The notes: generated by a model from the letters alone, not told the origin. A stretch of 48,672 nt of DNA from Selenomonadaceae bacterium (GCA_017634675.1 JAGBMX010000015.1:1-48672), one strand, 5' to 3'. Positions 14,379 to 22,936 are shown, counted from the stretch's first letter. Numbers and translations: made by a program.

Positions 14379-15359
14379 TTACAAATAACTAAAGGGCGTG
14401 GCGATTCTCATAAAAGTCCTGCCGCAGGCGCATGGCTCAAGAGTCTTGCTTACGGCTTGCCCCGTGCGGTAACGAATAAGAGGCATAGCTTCTGCGGTAA
14501 GCGTCGTAATCACAAGCTCGCCCATTCTATGTTCCTCTTTAACCTCCGCGTCGCTTCCGAAAGCTACAATCTCCGCTAAAAAAGCGTCTTCAGCCACATG
14601 CTGCCCCAAATGCTCCTTGCATTGGTAAAGCATTCCTGCGGTAGATAGTTCTTGCGACGCATAGAGATTAAAAACTTTCGTCTTTGTGCGCTCTTCTATA
14701 TGCGCTTGCAACGGGTTTTGTATATTGTCAAGGTTTATGCAGATAATTCGTTTAACCGGATAATCGGCAATGTTTTTTCCGGATGCTTGAAGCTGAATAA
14801 TAAGCTGCATGATAAGCTGCGGGGTGCTTATTAAAGTATCCATCCCGACGTTTTCCAGCAGTTTCATCCAAATTTTATGCCCAACTCCGAGAGGCACCGC
14901 CATCGCGCCGATTTCCTCCAAGGCGGATTGAACGCCCATAAGCCTGCTGTCGGTTAAATCTCCTTGAAGCCCCACAACAGCGGCGGAACTTACTCCGGCT
15001 GCAATCATCGTCCTTTTGACAAGTTCCGCATCCCAATCTTTATCGCCTTTCGTATAAAGATGTACATAATCCCCCGTCAAAGTCTCGCTGTGATGGTACC
15101 GCACAATACCGCTATAAGGCACGGTTAGCCTAGACAACGGATCGCTATGCCTAATATCGCTCTTTGTCACAAAAGGCAATTTGGCAATATCATCAAGGGT
15201 GTCGATGTCGCTTGCGCAAACATTGGCCTCTGCAAATTTTTCACGATAAAATTTGCTTTTTTCCTCAGCCCACGCCACTACTTTCTTTAACCGCTCAAGC
15301 TGTATCGTCTGAAGCTCCTCGCGGCTCATTCGTTCGACATTGTCTGCGCTCGCAATCAA
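14379..15359 (-). CDS. Truncated phenylacetate-CoA ligase-like (PaaK family) protein
   Basis: The 326-residue product resembles the N-terminal two thirds of PaaK-type adenylating enzymes: an N-terminal REELQTIQLERLKKVVAWA, LPFVTKSDIR, TLISTPQLIMQLIIQLQ, VFNLYASQELST and a C-terminal CACGRT. It stops just after that motif, about 100 residues short, without the C-terminal domain that completes the active site. The glycine-rich ATP loop (usually SSGTTG) is replaced by HHSETLTGD. It is therefore probably not a working ligase. The terminator right after the stop and the absence of leftover coding sequence argue against a simple frameshift. Start: TTG 15359, after GAGAGGTGGG; ATG at codon 11 is possible. 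Confidence 0.7.
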   Translation of the reverse strand: MIASADNVERMSREELQTIQLERLKKVVAWAEEKSKFYREKFAEANVCASDIDTLDDIAKLPFVTKSDIRHSDPLSRLTVPYSGIVRYHHSETLTGDYVHLYTKGDKDWDAELVKRTMIAAGVSSAAVVGLQGDLTDSRLMGVQSALEEIGAMAVPLGVGHKIWMKLLENVGMDTLISTPQLIMQLIIQLQASGKNIADYPVKRIICINLDNIQNPLQAHIEERTKTKVFNLYASQELSTAGMLYQCKEHLGQHVAEDAFLAEIVAFGSDAEVKEEHRMGELVITTLTAEAMPLIRYRTGQAVSKTLEPCACGRTFMRIATPFSYL

Positions 15360-15397
15360 ATCGAACCCACCTCTCTGCTTATTAGTCAGCTTACTTC

Positions 15398-15530
15398 TTT
15401 CTTTTTCTCTTTTCTTTTTTGTAAAAAAGATATAAAATTCGCTTAGTGCTTTAGCACTTAGCGAATTTTATATGCGTAGCTAAAAGAAAAAGAAAGAAGC
15501 AAAGAAAAAGAGAAAAGAAAAAACTTTAAT
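15398..15530 (+). repeat. Triplex-type element, unit B, interrupted by a palindrome
   Basis: The pyrimidine arm is 15398-15420 and the outer purine arm 15501-15523; the outer arm is an exact 23-base mirror of the complement of the first arm. The inner purine arm starts at 15423 but is broken after eight bases by a palindromic insert (15430-15473, ATATAAAATTCGC against GCGAATTTTATAT) plus a few bases. It resumes at 15482 with two bases missing. The spacer GAAGC and boundary CTTTAATAA are intact. Confidence 0.85.
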
Positions 15531-15540
15531 AAATTTATTG

Positions 15541-15612
15541 CGGGTGCAGGGCTGCAAAGTCCTGCCGGGGTCAAGGGGCAGCGCCCTTGTGGGGTTTGGG
15601 GCGAAGCCCCAA
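15541..15612 (-). repeat. Repeat family I, copy 2
   Basis: On the minus strand this copy begins right after the cheR stop with GGGGCTTCGCCCC and continues AAACCCCACAAGGGCGCTGC. It then carries CCCCTTGACCCCG and a degenerate second half. Confidence 0.8.
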
Positions 15613-16398
15613 TTATAATGGTTTTTGATAGAAGAAAGGCTGGAAGCTGGTATAACCCATCTTCCTAAAGTTGAGGATAGCTTCCGTTGCGCCGACGAAA
15701 AGGATGCCGCCGGGTTTTAATGCTGCAAAGAAATTGGTGTACAGCTGGTCTTTGGCTTCTTCGGTAAAGTATATGACAACGTTGCGGCAGAGTATGAGGT
15801 CAAAACCGCTTTCAAATTTATCTTTTAAAAGGTTGTGGCGTTTGAATTCGATAACGGATTTGATGTCGTTTTTAACGGCGTACTTGCCGCCCTCAACCAC
15901 ATCGAAATACTTCTTCTTACGCTCGGGCGAAATGCTCTTTAGCTCGTTGTCCGTATATATGCCTTTTTTCGCTTTGGCAAGAATTTCGACATCAAGGTCG
16001 CTGGCAAGGATACGATGCTTAACGCCCGGGGTCATTTCCTTCATTATGATGGAAAGGGAATAAGGTTCTGCGCCTATTGAGCAACCGGCGCTCCAGATGT
16101 TAAGTTTGGGGCTGCGTTTTAAAAGGTCTGGGATAACGTCTGTTTCAAGTTTCGAAAATTTTTCGGGAGTACGGAAGAACTCGGAAACGTTAATGGTAAG
16201 GTATTCGATAAACGCCGCAAAATCGTCCTTGTTCTTGCAAACCATATCAAAATATGCGACATAAGAATCCATGTTGGCTCTGGTAACAAGATTGCCGATG
16301 CGCCGTTTCATCTGCGGCTCCTTATATAGATCAAGGTCAATCTCGGTTTTAGCCTTCAGTTTCTGCTTAAACGATGTCCAATCCTTTTCATCCATCAT
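15613..16398 (-). CDS. cheR: CheR-type protein-glutamate methyltransferase
   Basis: The 261-residue product uses S-adenosylmethionine to methylate glutamates on chemoreceptors. An N-terminal helical CheR domain (DLYKEPQMKRRIGNLVTRAN) leads into the catalytic domain with NVSEFFR, the SAM loop IWSAGCSIGAEPYSL, ASDLDVEIL, CRNVVIYF and FVGATEAI, all expected. The start is ATG 16398, nine bases after GGAGG; an upstream extension to 16446 has no ribosome binding site. No other chemotaxis gene is in the window, so the partner receptor lies elsewhere. Flanking intergenic regions on both sides carry triplex-type elements. Confidence 0.93.
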   Translation of the reverse strand: MMDEKDWTSFKQKLKAKTEIDLDLYKEPQMKRRIGNLVTRANMDSYVAYFDMVCKNKDDFAAFIEYLTINVSEFFRTPEKFSKLETDVIPDLLKRSPKLNIWSAGCSIGAEPYSLSIIMKEMTPGVKHRILASDLDVEILAKAKKGIYTDNELKSISPERKKKYFDVVEGGKYAVKNDIKSVIEFKRHNLLKDKFESGFDLILCRNVVIYFTEEAKDQLYTNFFAALKPGGILFVGATEAILNFRKMGYTSFQPFFYQKPL

Positions 16399-16492
16399 AA
16401 TAAAAAACCTCCATAAAATTTTGTTCGTTTGTATACTATTCTCCACCTAGAGGCGGAAATCCTTCTTATTAAAAATTTATGGCAACTGTTTA

Positions 16493-16585
16493 TTTCTTTC
16501 TTCTTTTCTCTCTTTCTTTTGAAAAAGAAAGAGAGAAAAGAAGAAAGAAACAAAGAAGAAAAGAGAGAAAGAAAACTTTAATAAA
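16493..16585 (+). repeat. Triplex-type element, unit C1
   Basis: Pyrimidine arm 16497-16520, GA loop, purine arm 16523-16546, spacer GAAAC, outer purine arm 16552-16575; complement and mirror are exact over 24 bases. Boundary CTTTAATAA follows. The arm sequence differs from all other units. The hairpin side faces the start of cheR, 95 bases away. Confidence 0.9.
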
Positions 16586-16625
16586 AGCGAATATAGAAGT
16601 TATTCAAAACTAAAAAGTTACGTTT

Positions 16626-16709
16626 GCTAAAGTTTTTTCTTTTTCTCTTTCTTTGCTACTTTCTTTCTCTTTTTCTTTTTTTCAAAAAAGAAAAAGAGAA
16701 AGAAAGTAG
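16626..16709 (+). repeat. Triplex-type element, unit C2
   Basis: Boundary CTAAAG, pyrimidine arm 16633-16654, spacer GCTAC, mirror arm 16660-16681, TC loop, purine arm 16684-16705; exact over 22 bases. Inverted relative to C1 across about 50 bases. The stem ends 3 bases from the stop of the radical SAM gene. Units C1 and C2 fill the 314-base gap between cheR and that gene. Confidence 0.9.
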
Positions 16710-16712
16710 TTT

Positions 16713-17939
16713 TCACGAATGACTAAAACTTCCGATTATCATATCGGGGAAGTTTTCCTTTAATATCTCTAAAAATCTTCTCGTCCCTAACATTTTTCCC
16801 TTAGGTCTAGGCAACTTATCCAATAAAAAATCTGGATCCATGTTTAAATTCCTAATTTGTATCATGGGTACGGGAAGTTCTTTAAAGAAGTCAATCCACG
16901 CAGTAACTTCTTCTTCTCTATCGTTAAGTCCCGGGAAAGTCAATAGGTTCAAAGAAACGTACACGCCCTTTTCCATGGCGTACTTAATGGACGTTTTCAC
17001 ATCGTTAAGCGAATAATTCGCTCTGTAATACGCTCCGTAAATTTCTTCCGTTGGGCTGATTATGGATAGGCGCATATTATTTAGCCCTGCGTCAACAATC
17101 TGCTTTACGCCTTTAGTAAACCCTCCGTTGGTGTTCATGTTTATCTTGCCACGCTTAGTGCGTTCCCGCACCCGTTCTATGGCGGTCGCAACAATATCCG
17201 CCGCAAGGGACGGGTCGCCTTCGCAACCTTGCCCGAAACTTACCATGGCGTTCGGCGCAAAATCTAAGTGATATAGCATGACTTCCACTATTTCTTTTAC
17301 TGCGGGAGACTTTTTTATGCGACTTTGCGGGGCGGGACACATTTGTGAGGTTTGAAGCGAGATACACCCCAAACAGTTTGCGTTGCAAACCGGCGACACG
17401 GGAACTCCCGCTTCAAACCTGCGGTAAAATAAATTTTCTGCCGTCAGGCAGTGCCACTTTAAAGCGCATTTTTGCAGGTTTTCCACTATGCTGTTCTGCG
17501 GCAAATCAGCTTTTACACGTTTTATCAATTTTTTCAATTCGGGGGTATTGTAATTTAAAGGATTCCAACTTTCGCTCTCATCCGTTTTCATCGCCGCAAC
17601 GAAAATCTCATCGTTGACCAAAACCGCCGCCGTATAACCGTAAATAGGCAGCGGCGAATCTTCGTCTTTTTCGTATGCCGGCAAGTACAGCCTTGTAAAT
17701 CCTTGAGGCAAAAGGGCGGCTACGGCATAACCCAGAATAGGGACAACCTCGCCGTCCTCCATCATACCGACAGCTTTCCTTCCCGGCAAAAACATTAAGT
17801 CCGCGCCATCGGGCAACGGAATTAAATCTTCCTCTTTCAACAGAACGTTTTTATCTCCAATTCTCCCCATCGGCAAAATATTCGGCGCGTCAAAAATCTC
17901 GCCGTCTTCGGTTGCGTAAAGGGCGCGAATGTCACTCAT
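16713..17939 (-). CDS. Radical SAM protein of unknown substrate
   Basis: The 408-residue product has the radical SAM cluster motif CNANCLGC at about residue 187, after a ~180-residue N-terminal domain I do not recognise (VLLKEEDLIPLPDGADLMFL, LGYAVAALLPQGFTRLYLP). After the cluster come FGQGCEGDPSLAADIV, INMNTNGG and MRLSIISPTEEIYGAYYR, typical of the radical SAM barrel. The overall plan resembles uncharacterised anaerobe proteins, not a named enzyme. It overlaps pth by 8 bases and so is translationally coupled to it. Confidence 0.85.
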   Translation of the reverse strand: MSDIRALYATEDGEIFDAPNILPMGRIGDKNVLLKEEDLIPLPDGADLMFLPGRKAVGMMEDGEVVPILGYAVAALLPQGFTRLYLPAYEKDEDSPLPIYGYTAAVLVNDEIFVAAMKTDESESWNPLNYNTPELKKLIKRVKADLPQNSIVENLQKCALKWHCLTAENLFYRRFEAGVPVSPVCNANCLGCISLQTSQMCPAPQSRIKKSPAVKEIVEVMLYHLDFAPNAMVSFGQGCEGDPSLAADIVATAIERVRERTKRGKINMNTNGGFTKGVKQIVDAGLNNMRLSIISPTEEIYGAYYRANYSLNDVKTSIKYAMEKGVYVSLNLLTFPGLNDREEEVTAWIDFFKELPVPMIQIRNLNMDPDFLLDKLPRPKGKMLGTRRFLEILKENFPDMIIGSFSHS

Positions 17940-18516
17940 TTTTCTTTTTCTCCTTGCGCGGGTTGTATCTGTTCATCGCCATATCCGCATCATATTTTAT
18001 AACGCATTCCGCCGCTTGAACCAATATCTTTATCGCTTCGTTAATCTTTTCCTTATCCTCGACGTGAAACGGCGACAACACATGATGTATCACATCGGTA
18101 TTATCCGTTGGATGACCGATTCCAATCTTAAACCGCACAAAATTTTCGTCTCCCACATGGGACAAAATCGACTTTATGCCGTTATGCCCGCCCGAACTCC
18201 CCTTTTTCCTTATTCTATGCGTTCCAATGGGCATATCCATATCGTCGTGAACGACGATTAAATCCTTAGCCTCAAGCTTATACCAATTTAAAAACGCCCC
18301 TACGGCTCGTCCGCTCTCGTTCATAAATGTCAAAGGCTTTATCAAAATTATTTTTTCATCATTAAAGTAAGTTTCAACCGCAAGCGCCTCATGTTTTTCC
18401 CGCCAATCCGAAACATTCCACCTTGCCGCCAATTCGTCCAAAAACATATATCCAACATTATGCTTGGTATTGGCGTATTTATCACCCGGATTACCGAGTC
18501 CCGCTATAATTTTCAT
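17932..18516 (-). CDS. pth: Peptidyl-tRNA hydrolase
   Basis: The 194-residue product releases tRNA from peptidyl-tRNAs that drop off the ribosome. Motifs are typical: IAGLGNPGDKYANTKHNVGYMFLD (catalytic His in KHNVG), LIKPLTFMNESGRAV, VVHDDMDMPIG and KGSSGGHNGIKSI. Length is normal with a short lysine-rich tail. It lies 2 bases downstream of uppP and overlaps the radical SAM gene. Confidence 0.97.
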   Translation of the reverse strand: MKIIAGLGNPGDKYANTKHNVGYMFLDELAARWNVSDWREKHEALAVETYFNDEKIILIKPLTFMNESGRAVGAFLNWYKLEAKDLIVVHDDMDMPIGTHRIRKKGSSGGHNGIKSILSHVGDENFVRFKIGIGHPTDNTDVIHHVLSPFHVEDKEKINEAIKILVQAAECVIKYDADMAMNRYNPRKEKKKNE

Positions 18517-18518
18517 GT

Positions 18519-19361
18519 TTAATTAATCGGATCTCCTATTAGCAACAAATACAATACGACTATAATTCCCAAAGCTATACGATACCAGCCGAAGGCTTTA
18601 AAATCGTTGTTTTTGATATATCTCAGCAAAAATTTTATCGACAGCACCGAAACGATAAATGCCGTCACCATTCCTATCAGCAAAATCACAATTTCTTCAA
18701 AGGTATAGTTAAACCCGAACTTTACGATTTTCAATGCGCTCGCCCCGAACATCACGGGGATAGCCAAGAAAAAAGTAAATTCCGCCGCAACCAACCTCGA
18801 TGCGCCAAAGAGTATGCCGCCAAGTATCGTGGCTCCGGATCTTGACGTTCCCGGCACCAACGCAAGCACCTGAAACATTCCTATAATAAAGGCTGTTTTA
18901 TAATCCAAAAAGTCCAAATTGTTTATCCTAGGATTTTTACCCTTATTATAATTTTCCACCCAGATAAAAAACACCCCGTACAGTATGAGCATAGCCGCAA
19001 CCACGCCGGTCGTCATAAAATGCTCTTCCATGTAATCGTTAAATATAAGCCCGATTACAGCCGCAGGAACGCAAGCCACCATAACTTTTTTCCAAAGTTC
19101 TATCGTTAATCTTTTTTCTTCCTTGGATTTAAAACCGGAAAACGGATTAAGTTTCTCAAAACTTATCGCCACGACAGCCAGTATTGCGCCTAACTGTATC
19201 ACCACCAAGAACATATCCATAAAGGATTTTTTTACGTCTAACTTTATAAACTCGTCAACCAATATCATGTGCCCGGTACTGCTGACTGGAAGCCACTCGG
19301 TAAGTCCTTCAACTACCCCTAAAATTATAGTCTTTACTATCTCCGCCATACTAAGTTCCAA
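18519..19361 (-). CDS. uppP: Undecaprenyl-diphosphatase
   Basis: This integral membrane enzyme recycles undecaprenyl diphosphate to the monophosphate carrier for cell-wall synthesis and gives bacitracin tolerance. Both family motifs are present: EGLTEWLPVSSTGH near the N-terminus and PGTSRSGATILGG in the middle, with about eight membrane helices. I place the start at TTG 19361 because AGGAG lies eight bases upstream; GTG 19370 overlaps that site, and ATG 19349 is 20 bases from it. It is followed closely by pth. Confidence 0.95.
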   Translation of the reverse strand: MELSMAEIVKTIILGVVEGLTEWLPVSSTGHMILVDEFIKLDVKKSFMDMFLVVIQLGAILAVVAISFEKLNPFSGFKSKEEKRLTIELWKKVMVACVPAAVIGLIFNDYMEEHFMTTGVVAAMLILYGVFFIWVENYNKGKNPRINNLDFLDYKTAFIIGMFQVLALVPGTSRSGATILGGILFGASRLVAAEFTFFLAIPVMFGASALKIVKFGFNYTFEEIVILLIGMVTAFIVSVLSIKFLLRYIKNNDFKAFGWYRIALGIIVVLYLLLIGDPIN

Positions 19362-19434
19362 CTGTATCACTCCTAATATAAAACGAATTTATGGCATCTC
19401 TAAACGCTTATTTTTTACAGAAAGACAAACACCG

Positions 19435-19707
19435 TCAAAACAAATCGGAGTGTGTGCCCGTTCTGGAAGCCGTGAGGATAAGAGTCCCCTTATCTATAGC
19501 GTATATCAGCAACCAATCAGATTCTACATGACACTCGCGAAAACCTATGTAATCGCCTGTCAAAGCATGGTCACGATGTTTTTCGTGAAGAGTCGCTTCC
19601 ATAAGGAGAGTTTGCAAGACATTATCCAATTTAGATAAATCATAGCCGCGCTTACGAATGCGTTTTAAATCTTTTCTAAACTGCGTGGTAGTCGCTAAAT
19701 CAAGCAT
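19435..19707 (-). CDS. Type II toxin, YafQ/RelE family mRNA interferase
   Basis: The 90-residue product fits YafQ: LATTTQFRKDLKRIRKRGYDL at the N-terminus, then HALTGDYIGFRECHVESDWLL, YAIDKGTLILTASRTGTHSDLF at the end. The terminal TGTHSDLF contains the catalytic histidine region of YafQ. Members cleave mRNA in the ribosomal A site. It overlaps the antitoxin gene upstream by 8 bases. Confidence 0.92.
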   Translation of the reverse strand: MLDLATTTQFRKDLKRIRKRGYDLSKLDNVLQTLLMEATLHEKHRDHALTGDYIGFRECHVESDWLLIYAIDKGTLILTASRTGTHSDLF

Positions 19708-19993
19708 TGACAGTCTCCATATCCATGTCGGCCAATAAGTCGTTTAAAGAACCATAATGTTTTGCCTCTGCTTTTCCCGCCATAATATCTCTCGCCTCTT
19801 GCATAGCCGCCTCGGTTTCACGGTTGTATCGCGGCTGCTTTAGTTGGAAAGGAAAGCCGCCCTCCATAATAGACGCATGAATAAAAATATTAATAGCATC
19901 GGTAATTGAAATTCCAAGATTGGAGAAAACAGCATCAGCTTGCGCTTTAACGCTTGGCTCAATACGAAGATGGATATTGGCTGTCTTAGGCAT
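19700..19993 (-). CDS. Type II antitoxin, RelB/DinJ family
   Basis: The 97-residue product has the DinJ ribbon-helix-helix N-terminus (ANIHLRIEPSVKAQADAVFS, then LGISITDAINIFIH) and the family segment PFQLKQPRYNRETEAAM, followed by a charged tail that should wrap the toxin. It is first in the pair, with a GGGGATTG ribosome binding site. It is expected to repress its own promoter. Confidence 0.92.
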   Translation of the reverse strand: MPKTANIHLRIEPSVKAQADAVFSNLGISITDAINIFIHASIMEGGFPFQLKQPRYNRETEAAMQEARDIMAGKAEAKHYGSLNDLLADMDMETVNA

Positions 19994-20116
19994 AGCAATC
20001 CCCTTTCAAAAGTGAAACAAACAAAAAGATTAGGGCAACCTAAAAAAGAAACAAAACTTTAATAAACTCGAACCTACGGTTTAGACACAATATTTCCCAT
20101 TTGCACTAAACCAATT

Positions 20117-20194
20117 ATTAAAGTTTTTTTCTCTTTTTCTTTTGTTACTTTTCTTTTTCTCTTTTTTTACAAAAAAAGAGAAAAAGAAAAGTAA
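20117..20194 (+). repeat. Triplex-type element, unit D
   Basis: Boundary TTAAAG, pyrimidine arm 20124-20143, spacer GTTAC, mirror arm 20149-20168, AC loop, purine arm 20171-20190; exact over 20 bases, the shortest arms seen. A degraded remnant of a facing unit (AAGAAACAAAACTTTAATAA) is at about 20046-20066. The stem ends 5 bases from the scpB stop. Confidence 0.9.
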
Positions 20195-20199
20195 GAATT

Positions 20200-20766
20200 C
20201 TACTCCTCACTATCCCTTCCCAAGATGCGTTCGGCTTCTTCGATAGCGCCGTCCGATACGTCGGTAGCGTCGGGGAGTTTGGGCAGGTCGCTTAAGTCGT
20301 TTAAACCGAAGGTTCTTAGGAATATATCCGTCGTGCCGTATAGGATGGGATGCCCCACCACTTCTTTCCTGCCCTTTTCTTCTATTAGGGAAAGTTCCAA
20401 GAGTTTGGCGAGAGCCCGTTCAATTCTAACGCCTCTGATGTTTTCGATTTCAAGTTTGGTTATGGGCTGTTTAAAGGCTATTATGGAGAGAGTTTCCATT
20501 GTAGGGGCTGACAGCCGCTTTTCTCGCACTTGCGAGAGTTTTTTCACCGCACGAAAATATTCGGGTTTGGTTAAGAGCTGATAACCGCCCCCGATATTTT
20601 GCAAAACAATGCCGCCGTTCCTTGAAGCCAACCCTTCGCCGTATTCCCGCAACAAATCTAAAGTCTCCGCCTCGTCCTTTTCTATGATGTTTGCAATTTC
20701 ACCGACCGACAGCGGATCTCCCGAGGCAAAGAGTACGGCTTCAAGTATCGCCAAGATTTCCTTCAA
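20200..20766 (-). CDS. scpB: Segregation and condensation protein B
   Basis: The 188-residue product is the winged-helix subunit of the SMC-ScpAB condensin, which organises the chromosome for segregation. Family motifs include ILEAVLFASGDPLSVGEIA, LLTKPEYFRAVKKL, TMETLSIIAFKQPITKLEIE and RGVRIERALAKLLE. It overlaps scpA by 26 bases, the normal arrangement. A triplex-type element follows its stop. Confidence 0.96.
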   Translation of the reverse strand: MKEILAILEAVLFASGDPLSVGEIANIIEKDEAETLDLLREYGEGLASRNGGIVLQNIGGGYQLLTKPEYFRAVKKLSQVREKRLSAPTMETLSIIAFKQPITKLEIENIRGVRIERALAKLLELSLIEEKGRKEVVGHPILYGTTDIFLRTFGLNDLSDLPKLPDATDVSDGAIEEAERILGRDSEE

Positions 20767-21484
20767 AAGCCGTACCTTCTTTCGAGAAAATATAAATTTC
20801 CGAGAAATTCTGTTTCTGCCTTACGATAACTTCATTATTCCTGATAAGCTCCAACACCGCCAGAAATATTATGATAAGTTCCGACCTTGAGGCAAGATTA
20901 AACACGTCCGAAAAGAGAATTTCCCCGCCCGCAGATTGTAAGAGCCGCAAAACGTCCTTCATCTTATCCTCAATCCGAAACTCTTCTCTCGTTACTAAAA
21001 CTTCGGGTATTGAAATTTCCTCTTTGACCTTTAATATCGTGCTAAAGGCTTCCACCAAAAGTTCAACGGAAAGATTATTCGGCGGAAGTTTCTCCTCCGG
21101 AAGTTTGGCGGGGGGTCTTGCGCAGTATTTTTCCTGCGCAACTATCATATCGCTTAATTCCGCCGTAACTTCCTTATACCGCCTGTATTCTATGATACGG
21201 CGCACAAGTTCCGCTCTCGGGTCTTCCTCTTCCTCATCATCCTCTTTGGTTTTGGGCATCATCATCTTCGCCTTTATCTGCAAAAGAGTCGCCGCCATCA
21301 CCAAAAATTCGCTGGTCACTTCTATATTGTACGAAGTCATCTTGTCAAGATAAGCCAAATACTGCCCCGTAAGCTCCGCTATCGGTATATCGTAAATATC
21401 GAGCTTGCGTTTGTCGATAAGGTGCAGCAAAAGCTCCATAGGACCTTCGAATACTTCTAATTTTACCTTGTAGCTGTCTTCCAT
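20741..21484 (-). CDS. scpA: Segregation and condensation protein A
   Basis: The 247-residue product is the kleisin subunit of the SMC-ScpAB condensin. The N-terminus KLEVFEGPMELLLHLIDKRK, followed by DIYDIPIAELTGQYLAYL, is the family hallmark. An acidic linker (KEDDEEEEDPRAEL) precedes the C-terminal winged helix. It is preceded by an M50 peptidase gene 3 bases away and overlaps scpB. Confidence 0.96.
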   Translation of the reverse strand: MEDSYKVKLEVFEGPMELLLHLIDKRKLDIYDIPIAELTGQYLAYLDKMTSYNIEVTSEFLVMAATLLQIKAKMMMPKTKEDDEEEEDPRAELVRRIIEYRRYKEVTAELSDMIVAQEKYCARPPAKLPEEKLPPNNLSVELLVEAFSTILKVKEEISIPEVLVTREEFRIEDKMKDVLRLLQSAGGEILFSDVFNLASRSELIIIFLAVLELIRNNEVIVRQKQNFSEIYIFSKEGTAFEGNLGDT

Positions 21485-21487
21485 AAT

Positions 21488-22114
21488 CTAAAAAAAGGGC
21501 GTCAATATTATTGTAAATATGGACCACACCAACTGACGGCAGGGAATGAGTATCATGCTTAAAATCGGGGTCATCAAAAAGATTATCAAAATTATAAAGC
21601 TGTATCTCTCAAGCCCCTCCAGTTTATAAGCAAGTTCCCTAGGAAGTATCTGCATTAAAACATGGGAACCGTCAAGCGGCGGAATAGGCAGCATATTAAA
21701 GATGGCAAAACCGATATTGTATTCGATAATCAGCCTAAACACTAAATACGTTCCGTCCGTCATCTGTCCGACAAATTTGGCGTACGCCAACATAAACACC
21801 AACGTCAAAAACGCAAGGCAAAGATTGGACGCGGGTCCCGCCAATGACACCAATACATCGTCCCGTCTGGGATTTTTAAAATTAAAGGGATTTATCGACA
21901 CAGGTTTTGCCCAACCAAAATGCACCAAAAACAAGCACAAAAGCCCTATCGGATCAATATGCGCTATAGGATTAAGCGTCAGTCTTCCCATAAGCCTTGG
22001 CGTAAAATCCCCAAGCATCACCGCAACCCTTGCATGAGCGTACTCATGCACCGTCATAGCCAAAATAAGCCCCGGCAACCCCGCTACTATCTGCATTATA
22101 TTAAAATCAAACAT
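21488..22114 (-). CDS. Site-2 protease-like M50 metallopeptidase
   Basis: The 208-residue membrane protein has the zinc motif HEYAHARVA in its first helical segment, the LAGPASNLCLAF motif, and the third-ligand region NMLPIPPLDGSHVL. All catalytic residues of the small SREBP-site-2-protease-like family are therefore present. It probably cleaves membrane-embedded substrates; the target is unknown. Location just upstream of scpA is common in Firmicutes. Confidence 0.92.
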   Translation of the reverse strand: MFDFNIMQIVAGLPGLILAMTVHEYAHARVAVMLGDFTPRLMGRLTLNPIAHIDPIGLLCLFLVHFGWAKPVSINPFNFKNPRRDDVLVSLAGPASNLCLAFLTLVFMLAYAKFVGQMTDGTYLVFRLIIEYNIGFAIFNMLPIPPLDGSHVLMQILPRELAYKLEGLERYSFIILIIFLMTPILSMILIPCRQLVWSIFTIILTPFF

Positions 22115-22161
22115 AAATTTTCTATCACCTCATTTTCTTGAGGGCTTTGCCCTTTAAAACC

Positions 22162-22247
22162 TTACTTTCTTTTTTCTCTTTCTTTTTTGTAAAAAAGAAA
22201 GAGAAAAAAGAAAGTAACAAAGAAAAAAGAGAAAGAAAAAACTTTAA
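22162..22247 (+). repeat. Triplex-type element, unit E
   Basis: Pyrimidine arm 22166-22188, GT loop, purine arm 22191-22213, spacer GTAAC, outer purine arm 22219-22241; exact over 23 bases. Boundary CTTTAAT follows. Its arm sequence equals that of unit A2. It sits between the M50 start and the NUDIX stop. Confidence 0.9.
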
Positions 22248-22295
22248 TCTCGTTCTTTTTTTGTTCTTACTTTTAAATATTTTTTTCTCTATACG

Positions 22296-22835
22296 CTACT
22301 TTTTTCTTTCATGCATTAGAATGGAAATAATTGTTTTAACGTCAAATATTTCTCCCGTTTCTATTTTCTTTAACGCCTCCGCAAAAGGCATTTTCACCAC
22401 ATTGATAAACTCGTCGTCATCGGGATTAAATTTTCCCGCGCTTAAATCCTCCGCAACATATAAATGGATAACCTCGTCGGAAAATCCCACTGTCGTTGCG
22501 ATTGTGGTGAGCTTCTTAATCTTATCCGCCACGAACCCCGTTTCTTCTTCAAGCTCCCGTATTGCGCAGTTAATAGGGTCTTCGTTTTTATCGAGTTTCC
22601 CCGCCGGCACTTCAAGCGTCACCTTACCAACAGGGTAACGGTACTGTTTCACCAGTACAATGTCTCCCCCGGGCAAAATCGGAAGCACCGCCGACGCTCC
22701 CGGATGGCGCACCCATTCACGAATCGTCTCATGTCCGTTGGGCAGTTTTACGGTGTCTCGCTGCACATGCAACAATACCCCGTCATATACGCTCTCTTCC
22801 CCTATTTTCTCCTCTATTAAGTCTTTATCGTCCAT
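22296..22835 (-). CDS. NUDIX hydrolase, ADP-ribose pyrophosphatase type
   Basis: The 179-residue product has a complete NUDIX box starting at GKLDKNEDP and continuing INCAIRELEEETGF, and the preceding VKQYRYPVGKVTLEVPAG typical of ADP-ribose pyrophosphatases. It probably hydrolyses ADP-ribose to AMP and ribose-5-phosphate. I choose ATG 22835, six bases after AGGAG, over the GTG one codon earlier. Confidence 0.92.
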   Translation of the reverse strand: MDDKDLIEEKIGEESVYDGVLLHVQRDTVKLPNGHETIREWVRHPGASAVLPILPGGDIVLVKQYRYPVGKVTLEVPAGKLDKNEDPINCAIRELEEETGFVADKIKKLTTIATTVGFSDEVIHLYVAEDLSAGKFNPDDDEFINVVKMPFAEALKKIETGEIFDVKTIISILMHERKK

Positions 22836-22857
22836 CACTGTCTCCTATGTTTCTTTC

Positions 22858-22932
22858 TTGGGCTCCGCCCAAACCCGCAAGGGGCGCTGCCCCTTGACCC
22901 CGCCAAAGGGCATTCGCCCTCTGGACTCCCAG
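22858..22932 (+). repeat. Repeat family I, copy 3
   Basis: TGGGCTCCGCCCAAACCCGC, GGGGCGCTGCCCC, AAAGGGCATTCGCCCTCTGG and ACTCCCAG occur in family order between the NUDIX gene and recN. Its end is 4 bases from the recN stop. Confidence 0.8.
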
Positions 22933-22936
22933 TTAT

